Part shown: positions 19,592 through 32,820 of the stretch, one piece after another
How positions within the stretch are numbered: the stretch's first letter is position 1
How the letters are laid out: every line of letters begins with the position of its first letter
From: Allium sativum
Taxonomy: Eukaryota > Streptophyta > Magnoliopsida > Asparagales > Amaryllidaceae
DNA: 64,000 bases
Direction: 5' to 3'
Assembly (NCBI GenBank): GCA_030737875.1
Contig: CM060922.1
Span: 322,185,956 to 322,249,955 of the forward strand
Program-made: the position numbers and the translations under genes
Notes under the pieces: model-generated
Databases searched by the model: none
What the model was told of the DNA's origin: nothing
What the model saw: the letters and a program-made list of their open reading frames with translations, nothing else

Positions 19592-22239
19592 TGTAACACC
19601 CCGCCTCCGCTAGGGTCACTCGCAAAGGAATGCACTAGCTTTAGAGGGGCATTATTGGTAAACATGCACAGAAATATCACAAGACAGAACATATATAAAT
19701 GGCGGAAGTAAAATCAAACTTTCATAACATGAATAAATAAGGTCTAAAGCCTTTTACATCAGAGTACATCAAAACCTGTCTTGCAATAGTAAAGAAGCAC
19801 AAAGACTTTTTAATAAATTATTCCCCAAGTAAAACAGTAAAGTAGCCATAGCCAAGAGAAGTCCAAGCCATCCATGATGACCTTCAAGCAGAAGAAGTCT
19901 GAACTAAACAGCATTGTTTCCTCCCTGAAACCTGGAGGGGAAAACGGAAGAAAAGAGGCGAAACAAAACGGGTCAGTCAAAAAGACTGGGTAAGTCCTAT
20001 CTACTTCCAGTATAAAAACAGGTAAAGGTAACATGACATGCATAAACTGAAAGTAAACATAAAGATGACTACAAGATAGATAAACTAAGTCGGGGTAACA
20101 GGCTAAACTACTGTAGCAAGCTAAACTAAGGTATCGTGATAAACCACGGTGTCATGATAAATCAAGGTATCACATCGTCAGGTTTCTATCAAGTATACTA
20201 TCCCAAGGTATCTACCCCGTTTAATATCCCACGGTATCTATTATGTATATTTTTCCTGGTTCTAACATGTATATCTGCTCTGCACCTCTCGTACTAGTAT
20301 CCAACCTAGTTATGTGTTAACCATGAATGTCCCTTACTCAAAGTCGTGTAATGGTCCATGTCAACCTAATATATCGCATATATAGGTTACTCAACTCGTA
20401 TGTTTCTTTTCATGTATATAAGTTCAGTCCTTTGCCGTACCTCGTACGGGCTTCCTCATGTCGTATTATCCTTGAAATCGTTTGGACTGTCACCCTTGTT
20501 CTAGCTAGGCTCTTCCATATGAATCATCGTTTGAACTACTAGGACTTACGCCACCTAGCACCACTAGGGATTACGCTTACCTATTGCACGCTTTCGTATT
20601 TCGGTTTGGGTTAAACCACCTAGGCCACTAGGGATTACGCTAACCCTCAACCGCGCCCTTTTTCCCACGCATTCATCGTGAATCGTTTTTCTATAACTGT
20701 ATGCACATGTATCACATCGTGCCATCCGAGTCCTGTCCCAGGGCAAAACAAGAAATACAGGACTCGGTCGGGAGCTTTAGATTTATCTGCCGATGCAGAT
20801 ACTAAGGTCTGCTTTTCTACACGTGGCTATGGTCCCACGAGACCCCTCCCTCAACTAGTGAAAGGCAACACAAGAGAAAATCTTGCACGAGAACTACACT
20901 CCGGCCAGCCCACATCCTACGGCCTACCTCACCCATAATTAGATAGCAATTATGGTCTGTTGGGTGTTCCCTGCCTTTCCGTACGTACACGCTTGACTCA
21001 AGATGGTAGATGATCGACGAACTTGCTATCTCGGGCACCTTATGTATCCGTCGACTCACTGCTATCCACCCCAGTCTTTAGGTCGCTCGCATAGCAACCA
21101 AGGCATATTCTTGGTTCTTCTACCGCAGACCTCAACCTCTTGTGAGCCCAGGATGATCATCTGCGACCTCACAGAGGGATACCAAGAATATCCTCACGTT
21201 CCCCGAAGCCGCTGCTTCGTTACCCAGTTCGCTGGAGCCTTTATCTAAATCAGATAGCCTGCTCCTACGCGTATACTTAAACGATGACCTACCGTATCGA
21301 GTTACTCATCTATCTAAGAAGTGGTCCAGATTTCCTTGACTAAGAATTATTACTTAGTTTCCCTTAACTAAGGTTTACCACTTAGCCTTATTTCCATTAC
21401 CCTTGTTAACTATGGTTATTTACCTAATCCTCCGAATTAGGGTTTATCTAATGGGTTAAGTGTCACTTAAGTTCATAACTTAGCCCGTCTACAAACCATG
21501 TCAAAATTGGCTAAGTATCCAAGTCCAAGACTTAACCCTACAAACCATGTGTCAAGTTGGCTAAGTATATCAAGCAATCCATAACTTAACCTCGTCTAAT
21601 TATCATTTTAGATTGGTTAATTATATAAATTAACTTGACCTTGTCAAATTACCGAGTCAAATCGGTCAAGCGTATTCAAGTGATTCGTGACTTAGCCTTA
21701 TCATGTTTTCACGTTAGATTGGTTAAGTATAGATTAACTTAACCTCATCAAATTAACGAGTTAGATTGGTTAAGTATAGGTCACTTAACCTCATCAAATC
21801 ATCGTGTTAAATTAGTTAAGTGTTTAACTTAACCCCATTAAATTACCAAGTGGGATTAATTAAGTCTAGGCTAACTTAACCCCATCCGATTACCATGTTT
21901 AGATTAGTTAAGCCTAATCTTAACCCCATCCATTAACTGTATTATACGGTTAAGTGTCATTAAGAAAATTTACTTAACCTTATCACGTTATCGTGTTGGA
22001 TTGATTAAGTGTTGGTTAACTTAATCCCGTCCACTAGTCGTATAAAAATGGTCAAGTGTCATCAGGCAAATCAAGTTACTTAACCTACCCAAGCTTATCA
22101 TGTTTTGTTAAGTATCATTAGCCTAATCAAATTACTTAACCCATTTGTCCATATCATATTTGGTTAAGCCTCATTAATCAAATTAACTTAACCCTATTAT
22201 GTGGCATTAATTTAATTAATGCACCCTCAACCTCTCACA

Positions 22240-22308
22240 TTAGACCTTGTTGTGGTTACTAGTTAAGCCGGGCGGGTCCGGGTAGATTTACACCACAACC
22301 TAGTCTAA
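22240..22308 (-). other. Covarying stem-loop, A copy 1 in LTR 2
   Basis: Same arms as at 15873-15941. Confidence 0.78.
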
Positions 22309-22345
22309 CCTCGGGTCTTAAGCGCGACATGACCAACTTCTCACA

Positions 22346-22419
22346 TTGGGTCCTATTGTTTGCAACTACTAGTTAGGCCGGTCGGTTCCGGGTAGTTTTA
22401 CGTTGCAAACTCAACCCAA
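22346..22419 (-). other. Covarying stem-loop, A copy 2 in LTR 2
   Basis: Same arms as at 15979-16052; one base before the apical GGCCGG differs from LTR 1. Confidence 0.78.
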
Positions 22420-23767
22420 CCTCGAGTTGGCCATACTTATATTATCTAAGTTCATCATGTTTCCAAAACATGTTACAAGTTTTTTTTCAAGCATTTGGGT
22501 AGACCTAACTTAATAGGTAAATTCCCAAAGGGTAGACCTAACTTAATAGGTAAATTCCCAAGCTCATGTTTTTATGCATACTTACATGTCATCTTCCATG
22601 TTATCTTTCAAGTCATATTTTCAAGTATAAACACATGTCATATTCAAGTTAAGATTTTGCGACATGTTCATGTTTATCTAACTACCCAAAATCGTGTTTT
22701 CCCAACGCAAGCAAAGCGAGTCAACATAGTAAGGATACTATGTCACATATTGGTCTCAAAACATGCATGATGCCAAAAAGGGCTTGGCTTCCACATGCAT
22801 AACATCATAAAGGGATTGGCCATAAACATGCATAGTGTCATAAGGTAATTTGGCCACAAACATGCATATTATCAAAAGGGATTTGGCCATAAACATGCAC
22901 AACTTAAAAGAGGGGATTGGCCACGAGCATGCATAATCTCATAAAGGATTTGGCCACAAACTTGCATGTTAGCATAAGGGGTTCGGGTTCATAAACATGC
23001 ATAAGCCCCAAAATCTTGCCTTAGCCAATGTTTCACAAGTAAAGTGGTTCCTAAAGGTTCATGCTAGCATTTCATGCATAAAGATCCAAACTTGCAAGTT
23101 AAACTAGGTTATGCATAGCATGAGAGGCATGATTAAGTCACTCACATGGCCTAAGATCATAAATATGAACACAAGAGGCATGGTAAGGTTCATATAGATT
23201 CGCATAATCATGTTTAGCCTCATTTTATCCCATGTCAACATTAAAAATACCGTTTTGATCCAAAAGTAGCTAGAACTTACTTAGTATGGCAAGAGGACTA
23301 GGAGCATGAATCGTTTTAGCGAAGAAAGGTGGCTCCTTTGATGAAGATCCGCCATGAAACTCGCATAGCAACGTTGATTTGGCCTCTATTTGGTGTAGCA
23401 AGCTTGCACCTTTTGATTTGAACCCGATTTGAATGCATAGGCTCTAGGGATTGGAGATGGAGGCCATGATCAAGATTGATTTTGGCAGCACTTAGTTGCT
23501 AGGTTTGATTTTTAGGGATTTAGGTTAGGTTTAGTGTCCTTTTTATAGAGATTAGGATAGTTTTAGGCCCTAGGATTAGATCTAGGATTAATCTAGACCA
23601 CAGAAATCGTCACAGGCCCATCAGACCAAGACTGCATCCAGGTGCACCAGGCCACAAAACACGGAGTTGTGTTTTTGGACCCAGTCGACACCCAAGTCGA
23701 CAGCCCTGTCGACTTGGGGTCCAGGGGTGTCGACAGCCCTGTCGACTCCCCTGTCGACATGGGCTTT

Positions 23768-23785
23768 GGCGGGAAAATTCCCGCC
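23768..23785. promoter_or_regulatory. E2F-like palindrome, LTR 2
   Basis: Identical 18-bp palindrome to that at 17400. Confidence 0.6.
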
Positions 23786-24015
23786 TACCCCAAAACTTGA
23801 ACTTCCTAGGTGATTTTCAAACTTGGAAACCCTGAAAACTTCGACGGACCATAACTTGGTCATACGGACTCCGATTCTCGAAAACTCGGACTCTATTTCG
23901 CGTATTTTTCCGAGACGAACGCAATGGCATAGCCTGTTTCACTTGATTCAGAATTTAAAATTAAATTCTGCCTTTATTCTCGTTTTAACATGTTATCGAA
24001 ATACGAGTTGTTACA

Positions 24016-25959
24016 TTCTCCCCACCTTTTAGGATTTCGTCCCCGAAATCTCCAAGTTAGGAAGAACATATCCTACCATCCATCATCCATCTACTCAAAC
24101 CATCATCCACAAGCAACCATTGTCCTTAGACGACTTCTAATGCTTTATGAATGTATGCAAAACGTGTGTGTACATGTTCCTTAGCTACTGCTAATGATTA
24201 GGCCTGAATAATCTTTCTAATGCAAAAATATGTTTAGTGCTATGAATCCATCATGTATGCAAATAGTCCTAGTCATATACACTATATGCGTGCACAAACA
24301 TTCAACCATATGCAACGTCCGCATGATAACACATTCAATTTCATCCATAAACAGGTATAAATACTCGTGCATATGCAATATGAAATGTGACCGAGTCGAG
24401 CTAATATCTAATGTAAATTCGCGCATCCACGAGCAACCACTTGCAACCATTTGCAGCCATATCAACCATAACATGTTTCAAATACATGTTTACATCCATA
24501 GGGTTCTACCTAAGATTCCCTGAAACAGGGTCGAGAAGATAACCAAAACAAACTCCGTACGGGGTTTGTAACAGAGACAGGACCGAGAGGATATCCATAA
24601 AAGATAGCCTACAAGCAAGCTCAACAGAAAAACAGGGATCGAGGATATATTCCCCAAAAGAAATATCATGCACGTATTTAGTCTTCAGTCTCCTGAGTCG
24701 CATTACCTTGAGCTTAGTTCCATCGTGCCTTGACTGCCTTTGACTTCATGATTTCGTAGCTCCTTGATTCCTATTTCCAAGGTGCGAGTGAAACTCATTT
24801 CACTGTCGCCTCTCGTTTCACTTTCACTTATTCTTTCCCTAGTATACTTGGCTCAACCATATCTACGTACTCAAGCCAGCTCCCCAAAATTCACTAGTGA
24901 ATTCTGGATCTCGTTCTCCGATGCCAATCCAAATTGCCAAGAGTCCTTACTAGGGTGATTCCCATAACTCATGCATAATCGAAACGAACCATCCGCCTTA
25001 ACGACGAATTCTATTCAAACGGATTACCAACAACTGCATCCTGGGATTCTAGGTAACTAGCCATGACAGAACCCAAAAGGTTACACGAGATTTCGAGGGT
25101 ATCACCAAGATGAGTCGAGAATCTAACTACCCTCTTTCCAAAACCGAGAATGGCACCCCTTGCTGGATAACCACTTCATCCCTAGAATCCATCCATAGCT
25201 TATAAGCATTATTTCCAAGCTCAACACTTGACATAGACATTCTCAAATCCAAACAAGCCATGAGTAAATGGACCGATCTTCCAATAGGACTTAAGACAAA
25301 AACGGGATCCCCTATTATACTAGTACTAAGGTGCAGAGACTCAATTATCGAAGCGGACTTAAAAAGATGTGGTGATCCAAACAAAGTCCCGACGGGATGA
25401 TAGAGAAGAAAAACTAAACCTTTAACAAGATCGTTACCCTCCTTCCGAGGTACCCTAGAAATGAGAGCATACTATTGCCCTCTGAATGATCTTGTCCCTG
25501 TTCCATGATACTTAACTATCCGTCCCGTTTCACCATGCCAAAGGTACTCTCTCGTCATGGGTTTCATTGTTCATCTTTCTTCCTCCTTTTAGGACTCAGC
25601 CATACCAACATGTTGCTTATCCCTGAGCTCGTATCCTTTATCCTTGTTCTTACTATCCTTTCATGCATAACTCTGCAACGGTCTCTCGAGAACCACCTCC
25701 ATCGTACGGGAAACACTTACGCAGCTAGAAAGACTAGTCGCAGTCAAAACCACTGTGACTACAGATGGAGGAAAGAAAGGAAAAGAGATTCAATCAAGGA
25801 AACAAGGATAATGCTAATGGCCTTTGGGGAATAGCCTTTTTCTATTTTAAAAGAAAATTTTCTTGAATAATGCTTCTTTGTAAACGGTTCTTCAAATAAT
25901 TTTCATAAGGTCTTTAAAAACTTTTGCCCAGTCTGGTAACCTTCTGCTCTGATACCAAA
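24016..25959 (-). pseudogene. Family A internal region 2
   Basis: The region has the same length (1944 bp) as internal region 1 and differs by scattered bases. The minus-strand frame with the V-L-S-P-I-G-R-S-V protease-like phrase is 85 residues here (25384-25127), ten longer at its C-terminal end than in region 1 because of a base change. Primer site at 25957-25946; purine tract at 24030-24016. Confidence 0.75.
25946..25957 (-). other. Primer binding site, family A (second)
   Basis: The minus strand reads TGGTATCAGAGC, two bases inside LTR 3. Confidence 0.92.
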
Positions 25960-28607
25960 TGTAACACCCCGCCTCCGCTAGGGTCACTCGCAAAGGAATG
26001 CACTAGCTTTAGAGGGGCATTGTTGGTAAACATGCACAGAAATATCACAAGACAGAACATATATAAATGGCGGAAGTAAAATCAAACTTTCATAACATGA
26101 ATAAATAAGGTCTAAAGCCTTTTACATCAGAGTACATCAAAACCTATCTTGCAATAGTAAAGAAGCACAAAGACTTTTTAATAAATTATTCCCCAAGTAA
26201 AACAGTAAAGTAGCCATAGCCAAGAGAAGTCCAAGCCATCCATGATGACCTTCAAGCAGAAGAAGTCCGAACTAAACAGCATTGTTTCCTCCCTGAAACC
26301 TGGAGGGGGAAACGGAAGAAAAGAGGCGAAACAAAATGGGTCAGTCAAAAAGACTGAGTAAGTCCTATCTACTTCCAGTATAAAAACAGGTAAAGGTAAC
26401 ATGACATGCATAAACTGAAAGTAAACATAAAGATGACTACAAGATAGATAAACTAAGTCGGGGTAACAGGCTGAACTACTGTAGCAAGCTAAACTAAGGT
26501 ATCGTGATAAACCACGGTGTCATGATAAATCAAGGTATCACATCGTCAGGTTTCTATCAAGTATACTATCCCAAGGTATCTACCCCGTTTAATATCCCAC
26601 GGTATCTATTATGTATATTTTTCCTGGTTCTAACATGTATATCTGCTCTGCACCTCTCGTACTAGTATCCAACCTAGTTATGTGTTAACCATGAATGTCC
26701 CTTACTCAAAGTCGTGTAATGGTCCATGTCAACCTAATATATCGCATATATAGGTTACTCAACTCGTATGTTTCTTTTCATGTATATAAGTTCAGTCATT
26801 TGTCGTACCTCGTACGGGCTTCCTCATGTCGTATTATCCTTGAAATCGTTTGGACTGTCACCCTTGTTCTAGCTAGGCTCTTCCATATGAATCATCGTTT
26901 GAACTACAAGGACTTATGCCACCTAGCACCACTAAGGATTACGCTTACCTATTGCACGCTTTCGTATTTCGGTTTGGGTTAAACCACCTAGGCCACTAGG
27001 GATTACGCTAACCCTCAACCGCGCCCTTTTTCCCACGCATTCATCGTGAATCGTTTTTCTATAACTGTATGCACATGTATCACATCGTGCCATCCGAGTC
27101 CTGTCCCAGGGCAAAACAAGAAATACAGGACTCGGTCGGGAGCTTTAGATTTATCTGCCGATGCAGATACTAAGGTCTGCTTTTCTACACGTGGCTATGG
27201 TCCCACGAGACCCCTCCCTCAACTAGTGAAAGGCAACACAAGAGAAAATCTTGCATGAGAACTACACTCCGGCCAGCCCACATCCTACGGCCTACCTCAC
27301 CCATAATTAGATAGCAATTATGGTCTGTTGGGTGTTCCCTGCCTTTCCGTACGTACACGCTTGACTCAAGATGGTAGATGATCGGCGAACTTGCTATCTC
27401 GGGCACCTTATGTATCCGTCGACTCACTGCTATCCACCCCAGTCTTTAGGTCGCTCGCATAGCAACCAAGGCATATTCTTGGTTCTTCTACCGCAGACCT
27501 CAACCTCTTGTGAGCCCAGGATGATCATCTGCGACCTCACAGAGGGATACCAAGAATATCCTCACGTTCCCCGAAGCCGCTGCTTCGTTACCCAGTTCGC
27601 TGGAGCCTTTATCTAAATCAGATAGCCTGCTCCTACGCGTATACTTAAACGATGACCTACCGTATCGGGTTACTCATCTATCTAAGAAGTGGTCCAGATT
27701 TCCTTGACTAAGAATTATTACTTAGTTTCCCTTAACTAAGGTTTACCACTTAGCCTTATTTCCATTACCCTTGTTAACTATGGTTATTTACCTAATCCTC
27801 CGAATTAGGGTTTATATAATGGGTTAAGTGTCACTTAAGTTCATAACTTAGCCCGTCTACAAACCATGTCAAAATTGGCTAAGTATCCAAGTCCAAGACT
27901 TAACCCTACAAACCATGTGTCAAGTTGGCTAAGTATATCAAGCAGTCCATAACTTAACCTCGTCTAATTATCATTTTAGATTGGTTAATTATATAAATTA
28001 ACTTGACCTTGTCAAATTACCGAGTCAAATCGGTCAAGCGTATTCAAGTGATTCGTGACTTAGCCTTATCATGTTTTCACGTTAGATTGGTTAAGTATAG
28101 ATTAACTTAACCTCATCAAATTAACGAGTTAGATTGGTTAAGTATAGGTCACTTAACCTCATCAAATCATCGTGTTAAATTAGTTAAGTGTTTAACTTAA
28201 TCCCATTAAATTACCAAGTGGGATTAATTAAGTCTAGGCTAACTTAACCCCATCCGATTACCATGTTTAGATTAGTTAAGCCTAATCTTAACCCCATCCA
28301 TTAACTGTATTATACGGTTAAGTGTCATTAAGAAAATTTACTTAACCTTATCACGTTATCGTGTTGGATTGATTAAGTGTTGGTTAACTTAATCCCGTCC
28401 ACTAGTCGTATAAAAATGGTCAAGTGTCATTAGGCAAATCAAGTTACTTAACCTACCCAAGCTTATCATGTTTTGTTAAGTATCATTAGCCTAATCAAAT
28501 TACTTAACCCATTTGTCCATATCATATTTGGTTAAGCCTCATTAATCAAATTAACTTAACCCTATTATGTGGCATTAATTTAATTAATGCACCCTCAACC
28601 TCTCACA

Positions 28608-28676
28608 TTAGACCTTGTTGTGGTTACTAGTTAAGCCGGACGGGTCCGGGTAGATTTACACCACAACCTAGTCTAA
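28608..28676 (-). other. Covarying stem-loop, A copy 1 in LTR 3
   Basis: Same arms as at 15873-15941, with one G-to-A change in the apical part. Confidence 0.78.
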
Positions 28677-28713
28677 CCTCGGGTCTTAAGCGCGACATGA
28701 CCAACTTCTCACA

Positions 28714-28787
28714 TTGGGTCCTATTGTTTGCAACTACTAGTTAGGCCGGTCGGTTCCGGGTAGTTTTACGTTGCAAACTCAACCCAA
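28714..28787 (-). other. Covarying stem-loop, A copy 2 in LTR 3
   Basis: Same arms as at 15979-16052. Confidence 0.78.
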
Positions 28788-30134
28788 CCTCGAATTGGCC
28801 ATACTTATAAAGTTCATCATGTTTCCAAAACATGTTACAAGTTTTTTTTCAAGCATTTGGGTAGACCTAACTTAATAGGTAAATTCCCAAAGGGTAGACC
28901 TAACTTAATAGGTAAATTCCCAAGCTCATGTTTTTATGCATACTTACATGTCATCTTCCATGTTATCTTTCAAGTCATATTTTCAAGTATAAACACATGT
29001 CATATTCAAGTTAAGATTTTGCGACATGTTCATGTTTATCTAACTACCCAAAATCGTGTTTTCCCAACGCAAGCAAAGCGAGTCAACATAGTAAGGATAC
29101 TATGTCACATATTGGTCTCAAAACATGCATGATGCCAAAAAGGGCTTGGCTTCCACATGCATAACATCATAAAGGGATTGGCCATAAACATGCATGGTGT
29201 CATAAGGTAATTTGGCCACAAACATGCATATTATCAAAAAGGATTTGGCCATAAACATGCACAACTTAAAAGAGGGGATTGGCCACGAGCATGCATAATC
29301 TCATAAAGGATTTGGCCACAAACTTGCATGTTAGCATAAGGGGTTCGGGTTCATAAACATGCATAAGCCCCAAAATCTTGCCTTAGCCGATGTTTCACAA
29401 GTAAAGTGGTTCCTAAAGGTTCATGCTAGCATTTCATGCATAAAGATCCAAACTTGCAAGTTAAACTAGGTTATGCATAGCATGAGAGGCATGATTAAGT
29501 CACTCACATGGCCTAAGATCATAAATATGAACACAAAAGGCATGGTAAGGTTCATATAGATTCGCATAATCATGTTTAGCCTCATTTTATCCCATGTCAA
29601 CATTAAAAATACCGTTTTGATCCAAAAGTAGCTAGAACTTACTTAGTATGGCAAGAGGACTAGGAGCATGAATCGTTTTGGCGAAGAAAGGTGGCTCCTT
29701 TGATGAAGATCCGCCATGAAACTCGCATAGCAACGTTGATTTGGCCTCTATTTGGTGTAGCAAGCTTGCACCTTTTGATTTGAACCCGATTTGAATGCAT
29801 AGGCTCTAGGGATTGGAGATGGAGGCCATGATCAAGATTGATTTTGGCAGCACTTAGTTGCTATGTTTGATTTTTAGGGATTTAGGTTAGGTTTAGGGTC
29901 CTTTTTATAGAGATTAGGATAGTTTTAGGCCCTAGGATTAGATCTAGGATTAATCTAGACCACAGGAATCGTCACAGGCCCATCAGACCAGACCAAGACT
30001 GCATCCAGGTGCACCAGGCCACAAAACACGGAGTTGTGTTTTTGGACCCAGTCGACACCCAAGTCGACAGCCCTGTCGACTTGGGGTCCAGGGGTGTCGA
30101 CAGCCCTGTCGACTCCCCTGTCGACATGGGCTTT

Positions 30135-30152
30135 GGCGGGAAAATTCCCGCC
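30135..30152. promoter_or_regulatory. E2F-like palindrome, LTR 3
   Basis: Identical 18-bp palindrome; the GTCGAC cluster precedes it at about 30052-30126. Confidence 0.6.
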
Positions 30153-30774
30153 TACCCCAAAACTTGAACTTCCTAGGTGATTTTCAAACTTGGAAACCCT
30201 GAAAACTTCGACGGACCATAACTTGGTCATACGGACTCCGATTCTCGAAAACTAGGACTCTATTTCGCGTATTTTTCCGAGACGAACGCAATGGCATAGC
30301 CTGTTTCACTTGATTCAGAATTTAAAATTAAATTCTGCCTTGATTCTCGTTTTAACATGTTATCGAAATACGAGTTGTTACATCGACCGACAAATTCCCA
30401 TATAAATTACGGACGGTGTGAAACACTCGAACATTTTGCCCTATGACCGAACAGGGTACTTCTCCAAAGGGACTGCTAGTTGTACTTGGAAAATAACATG
30501 ATATATTCTCATATTTGAACTCTACCTACATACAGAATCGTTATTTTTTGTGTAAAAAATGCAGTAATTTTTTCATACTGCCTCGGAACCGGACGAGACT
30601 TCGATCGATAAATTTCTACCAACATCACAAACAGTATGGAATACTCAGATATTTCGTCCTATGAACAAAAAATATAGCTCTTCAAGGTGATTAATGTTTA
30701 TACTTAGAAAATAACAGACCAATTTTCATAATTGTATATAAAAAATAGATTCATTTGACACATCTACCATAACC

Positions 30775-31117
30775 CCACTAGACTTACCCACTAAAGTTGC
30801 AGGTTAGTAATAGTCAACCTCTACCATCATGTAAACCTAAAAGCTTATTTACGTCATGTTTTTACTCTAAAAGAAAATAGTTATAAGAAATTGTTGGTTT
30901 CATGTGGGTGCATTTTACTCAACTTTTGTACTTGGTTCCAATGAATGAACAGAAGTTACAGAACCAACCGTTAATAAGTACTCCCTCACGTTCATAATAT
31001 AACTCGTTTTGTGAAGTTTTCTATTTTTCAAAATATAAGACGTTTTCACTCATAATTAATTGTACCTACTATATTGACTTGTCATGAAATACTTCTATTG
31101 GCTCATGTGAGTAGGCG
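30775..31117. other. Spacer between the two hAT-like copies
   Basis: The first 206 bp (to 30980) are repeated after the second hAT-like copy at 32171-32377, so they belong to the duplicated unit. The rest shows nothing clear; ACTCCCTC at 30980 resembles a Stowaway end but no partner was found. Confidence 0.5.
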
Positions 31118-31320
31118 GCTCCTTAAAAAAGCCCCACATAATCTAGACCTATCAAAGTATGATATTACCCATTTACCCAACTCATTTTACCCTAATTACA
31201 ACCATGTTAGGTCAACCCATTTATAATTTTGTGTTAAATAGGTCATAAAATGATTGACCCATTTTCAGAAGGGTTACAAATAGGTAACACACTTTCCCAT
31301 TTAACTCTGCTTACATACAA

Positions 31321-31368
<48 letters not shown>

Positions 31369-32377
31369 TTGTTGTTGTTGTTGTAAAAATTGCAGTAATT
31401 TCTTCATACTACCCTGAAACCGGATGAATCTTGAACTGATAGATTCTTACCTAAATTACGGACAGTGTGAAACATTCAGACGTTTTGCCGTATGACCGAA
31501 CACCGCAGTTCCCTAAGGGGACTACCAGTTGTACTTAAAAAATAACAGGCTAAATTCCCATCTTTGAACTCTGCGTACATACATAGTCGTTATTTTTTTT
31601 GTAAAAACTGCAGTAATTTTTTCATACTGCCTCAGAACCGGATGAGACTTCGATCGACAAACTCGCACATAAATTACGGACAGTGTGAAACACTCGAGCA
31701 TTTTGCCCTATGATCGAACAGGGTACTTCTCCAAGGGGATTACCAATTGTACTTGGAAAATAACATGATATATTCTGATATTTGAACTCTACATACATAC
31801 AAAATCGCTATTTTTTGTATAAAAAATGCAGCAATTTTTTCATACTCCCTCGAAACCGGACGAGACTTCGACCAATAAATTTCTACCTACATCACGGACA
31901 GTATGGAATACTCAGATATTTCGTCCTATGAACGAACAGTATAGCTCTTCAAAGTGATTAACGTTTATACTTAAAAAATAACATACCAATTCTCATAATT
32001 CTATATAAAAAATAGCAGACTACATTTAGATCGGTAAAATGGGTAATCTACTTAGTAGGTGAGTTGAGTTAAATAAAGCTGTGTTGAATGAATCAAAATA
32101 AATGGATCGTAAATGAACCGTCAAATTGTCGTTGCTCATACGACATTAAATGATCCATTTGACACCTCTACGACATAACCCCACTAGAGTTGCCCACTAA
32201 AGCTGTAGGTTACTAATAGTCAACCTCAACCATCATGCAAACCTAAAAGCTTATTTACGTCATGTTTTTATTCAAAAAGACAATAGTTATAAGAAATTGT
32301 TGGTTTCATGTGGGTGCATTTTAATCAACTTTTGTACTTGGCTCCAACGAATGAACAGAACCAACCGTTAACAAGTA
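31118..32377. repeat. Segmental duplicate of 12.73-13.22 kb plus 30.39-30.98 kb
   Basis: This stretch repeats the left flank, the hAT-like element and the right flank of copy 1. The element itself is 31144-32170 with ends TAGACCTATCAAAG and TTTGACACCTCTA. It has the three internal units of about 215 bp (near 31306, 31568 and 31787). It lacks the family A insertion and so shows the empty site near 31650. Copies differ at many bases, so the duplication is older than the family A insertion. Confidence 0.8.
31321..31367. repeat. Poly-T tract followed by (GTT)n
   Basis: About 46 T in a row, then four GTT units. The matching place in copy 1 (12940) has only a short T-rich stretch, so the run expanded after the duplication. 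Exact length may suffer from sequencing error. Confidence 0.8.
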
Positions 32378-32820
32378 AAAAAACACAGTAAATAAGCATA
32401 CAAGTACAACAACAATTTCCATCCTAATTCTAAACACGACCCATCATACTTCATATAGTTAGTAATACTACGTTTCAATATGCAAGTTGGTATACCGTCT
32501 TCTAGACGTAATTCTACCTGAAGAATTAAAAAGGGATCAGTCTATGTTCCGGAACACTAGAATATAATTTCAAGTACCCACAATCTAATAGTATTAATCC
32601 AACAATCACCTCAATGTTAAACGGCTTCAAAATCAACAATCAACTACTCGTCAATTCGCTCGATTCCTTATCATCAAACCATGCAATGCAATCATATCCA
32701 CAGTTCTGTCAATCCACGTCCTACCCCGGATGGGAATTGAATGCATTTTTTAAACACAATCACACTAGAGCAATATTATTTGTCTTGCATTCGTACAAAC
32801 CCTGTAAAGACTGGTTGATT
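32378..32820. other. Intergenic, nothing recognised
   Basis: Noncoding sequence between the duplicated repeat and the 3' end of the eIF5A gene. Confidence 0.4.

Larger units (their letters stand above)
19592..24015 (-). repeat. Family A LTR 2 (shared, middle)
   Basis: The LTR is 4424 bp and serves both neighbouring internal regions. It has the same internal order as LTR 1: GGTTAAGT array 21452-22197, TATA box 23547-23538. It has its own scattered single-base differences, and some variants are shared with LTR 3 against LTR 1. Confidence 0.93.
13225..30382 (-). mobile_element. Family A array: LTR-internal-LTR-internal-LTR
   Basis: Three LTRs (13225-17647, 19592-24015, 25960-30382) alternate with two internal regions (17648-19591, 24016-25959). 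The outermost ends are flanked by TCGAC (13220-13224 and 30383-30387); the inner junctions have no duplication. LTRs begin TGTAAC and end GTTACA. The primer binding site and polypurine tract place the element on the minus strand. No full gag or pol is encoded. The copies differ only by scattered bases and small indels, so the array is young. One insertion followed by unequal recombination between LTRs explains it best. Primer site and sequence style suggest a Ty3/gypsy chromovirus of the Tekay/Del kind as parent. Confidence 0.93.
25960..30382 (-). repeat. Family A LTR 3 (5' LTR in element orientation)
   Basis: The LTR is 4423 bp. It lacks a 6-bp piece near 28809 that LTRs 1 and 2 have, and carries a small insertion near 29990 where a GACCA word is doubled. 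GGTTAAGT array 27820-28562; TATA box 29909-29900. It ends GTTACA directly before the target duplication TCGAC. Confidence 0.93.
12754..30766. mobile_element. hAT-like repeat, copy 1, split by the family A array
   Basis: The ends are TAGACCTGTCAAA at the left and TTTGACACATCTA at the right (reverse complement TAGATGTGTCAAA). They are flanked by an exact 8-bp duplication CCATAACC at 12746-12753 and 30767-30774. Without the 17.2-kb insertion at 13225-30382 the element is about 0.85 kb. Inside are three tandem units of about 215 bp, each starting near ACTC.GC.TACATAC (12916, 13136 and 30520) and containing a CGGAACCGGATGA-like core. No coding frame is present. Confidence 0.8.

Noticed and set aside
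13225..30382. Tandem array as centromeric or satellite DNA
   Set aside because: The unit has LTR ends, primer binding site and purine tract, and the array has an outer 5-bp target duplication; recombination of one retrotransposon explains it.
30979..31085. Stowaway-like start (ACTCCCTCACGTTC...)
   Set aside because: No matching inverted end and no TA duplication found; may be part of the duplicated flank.
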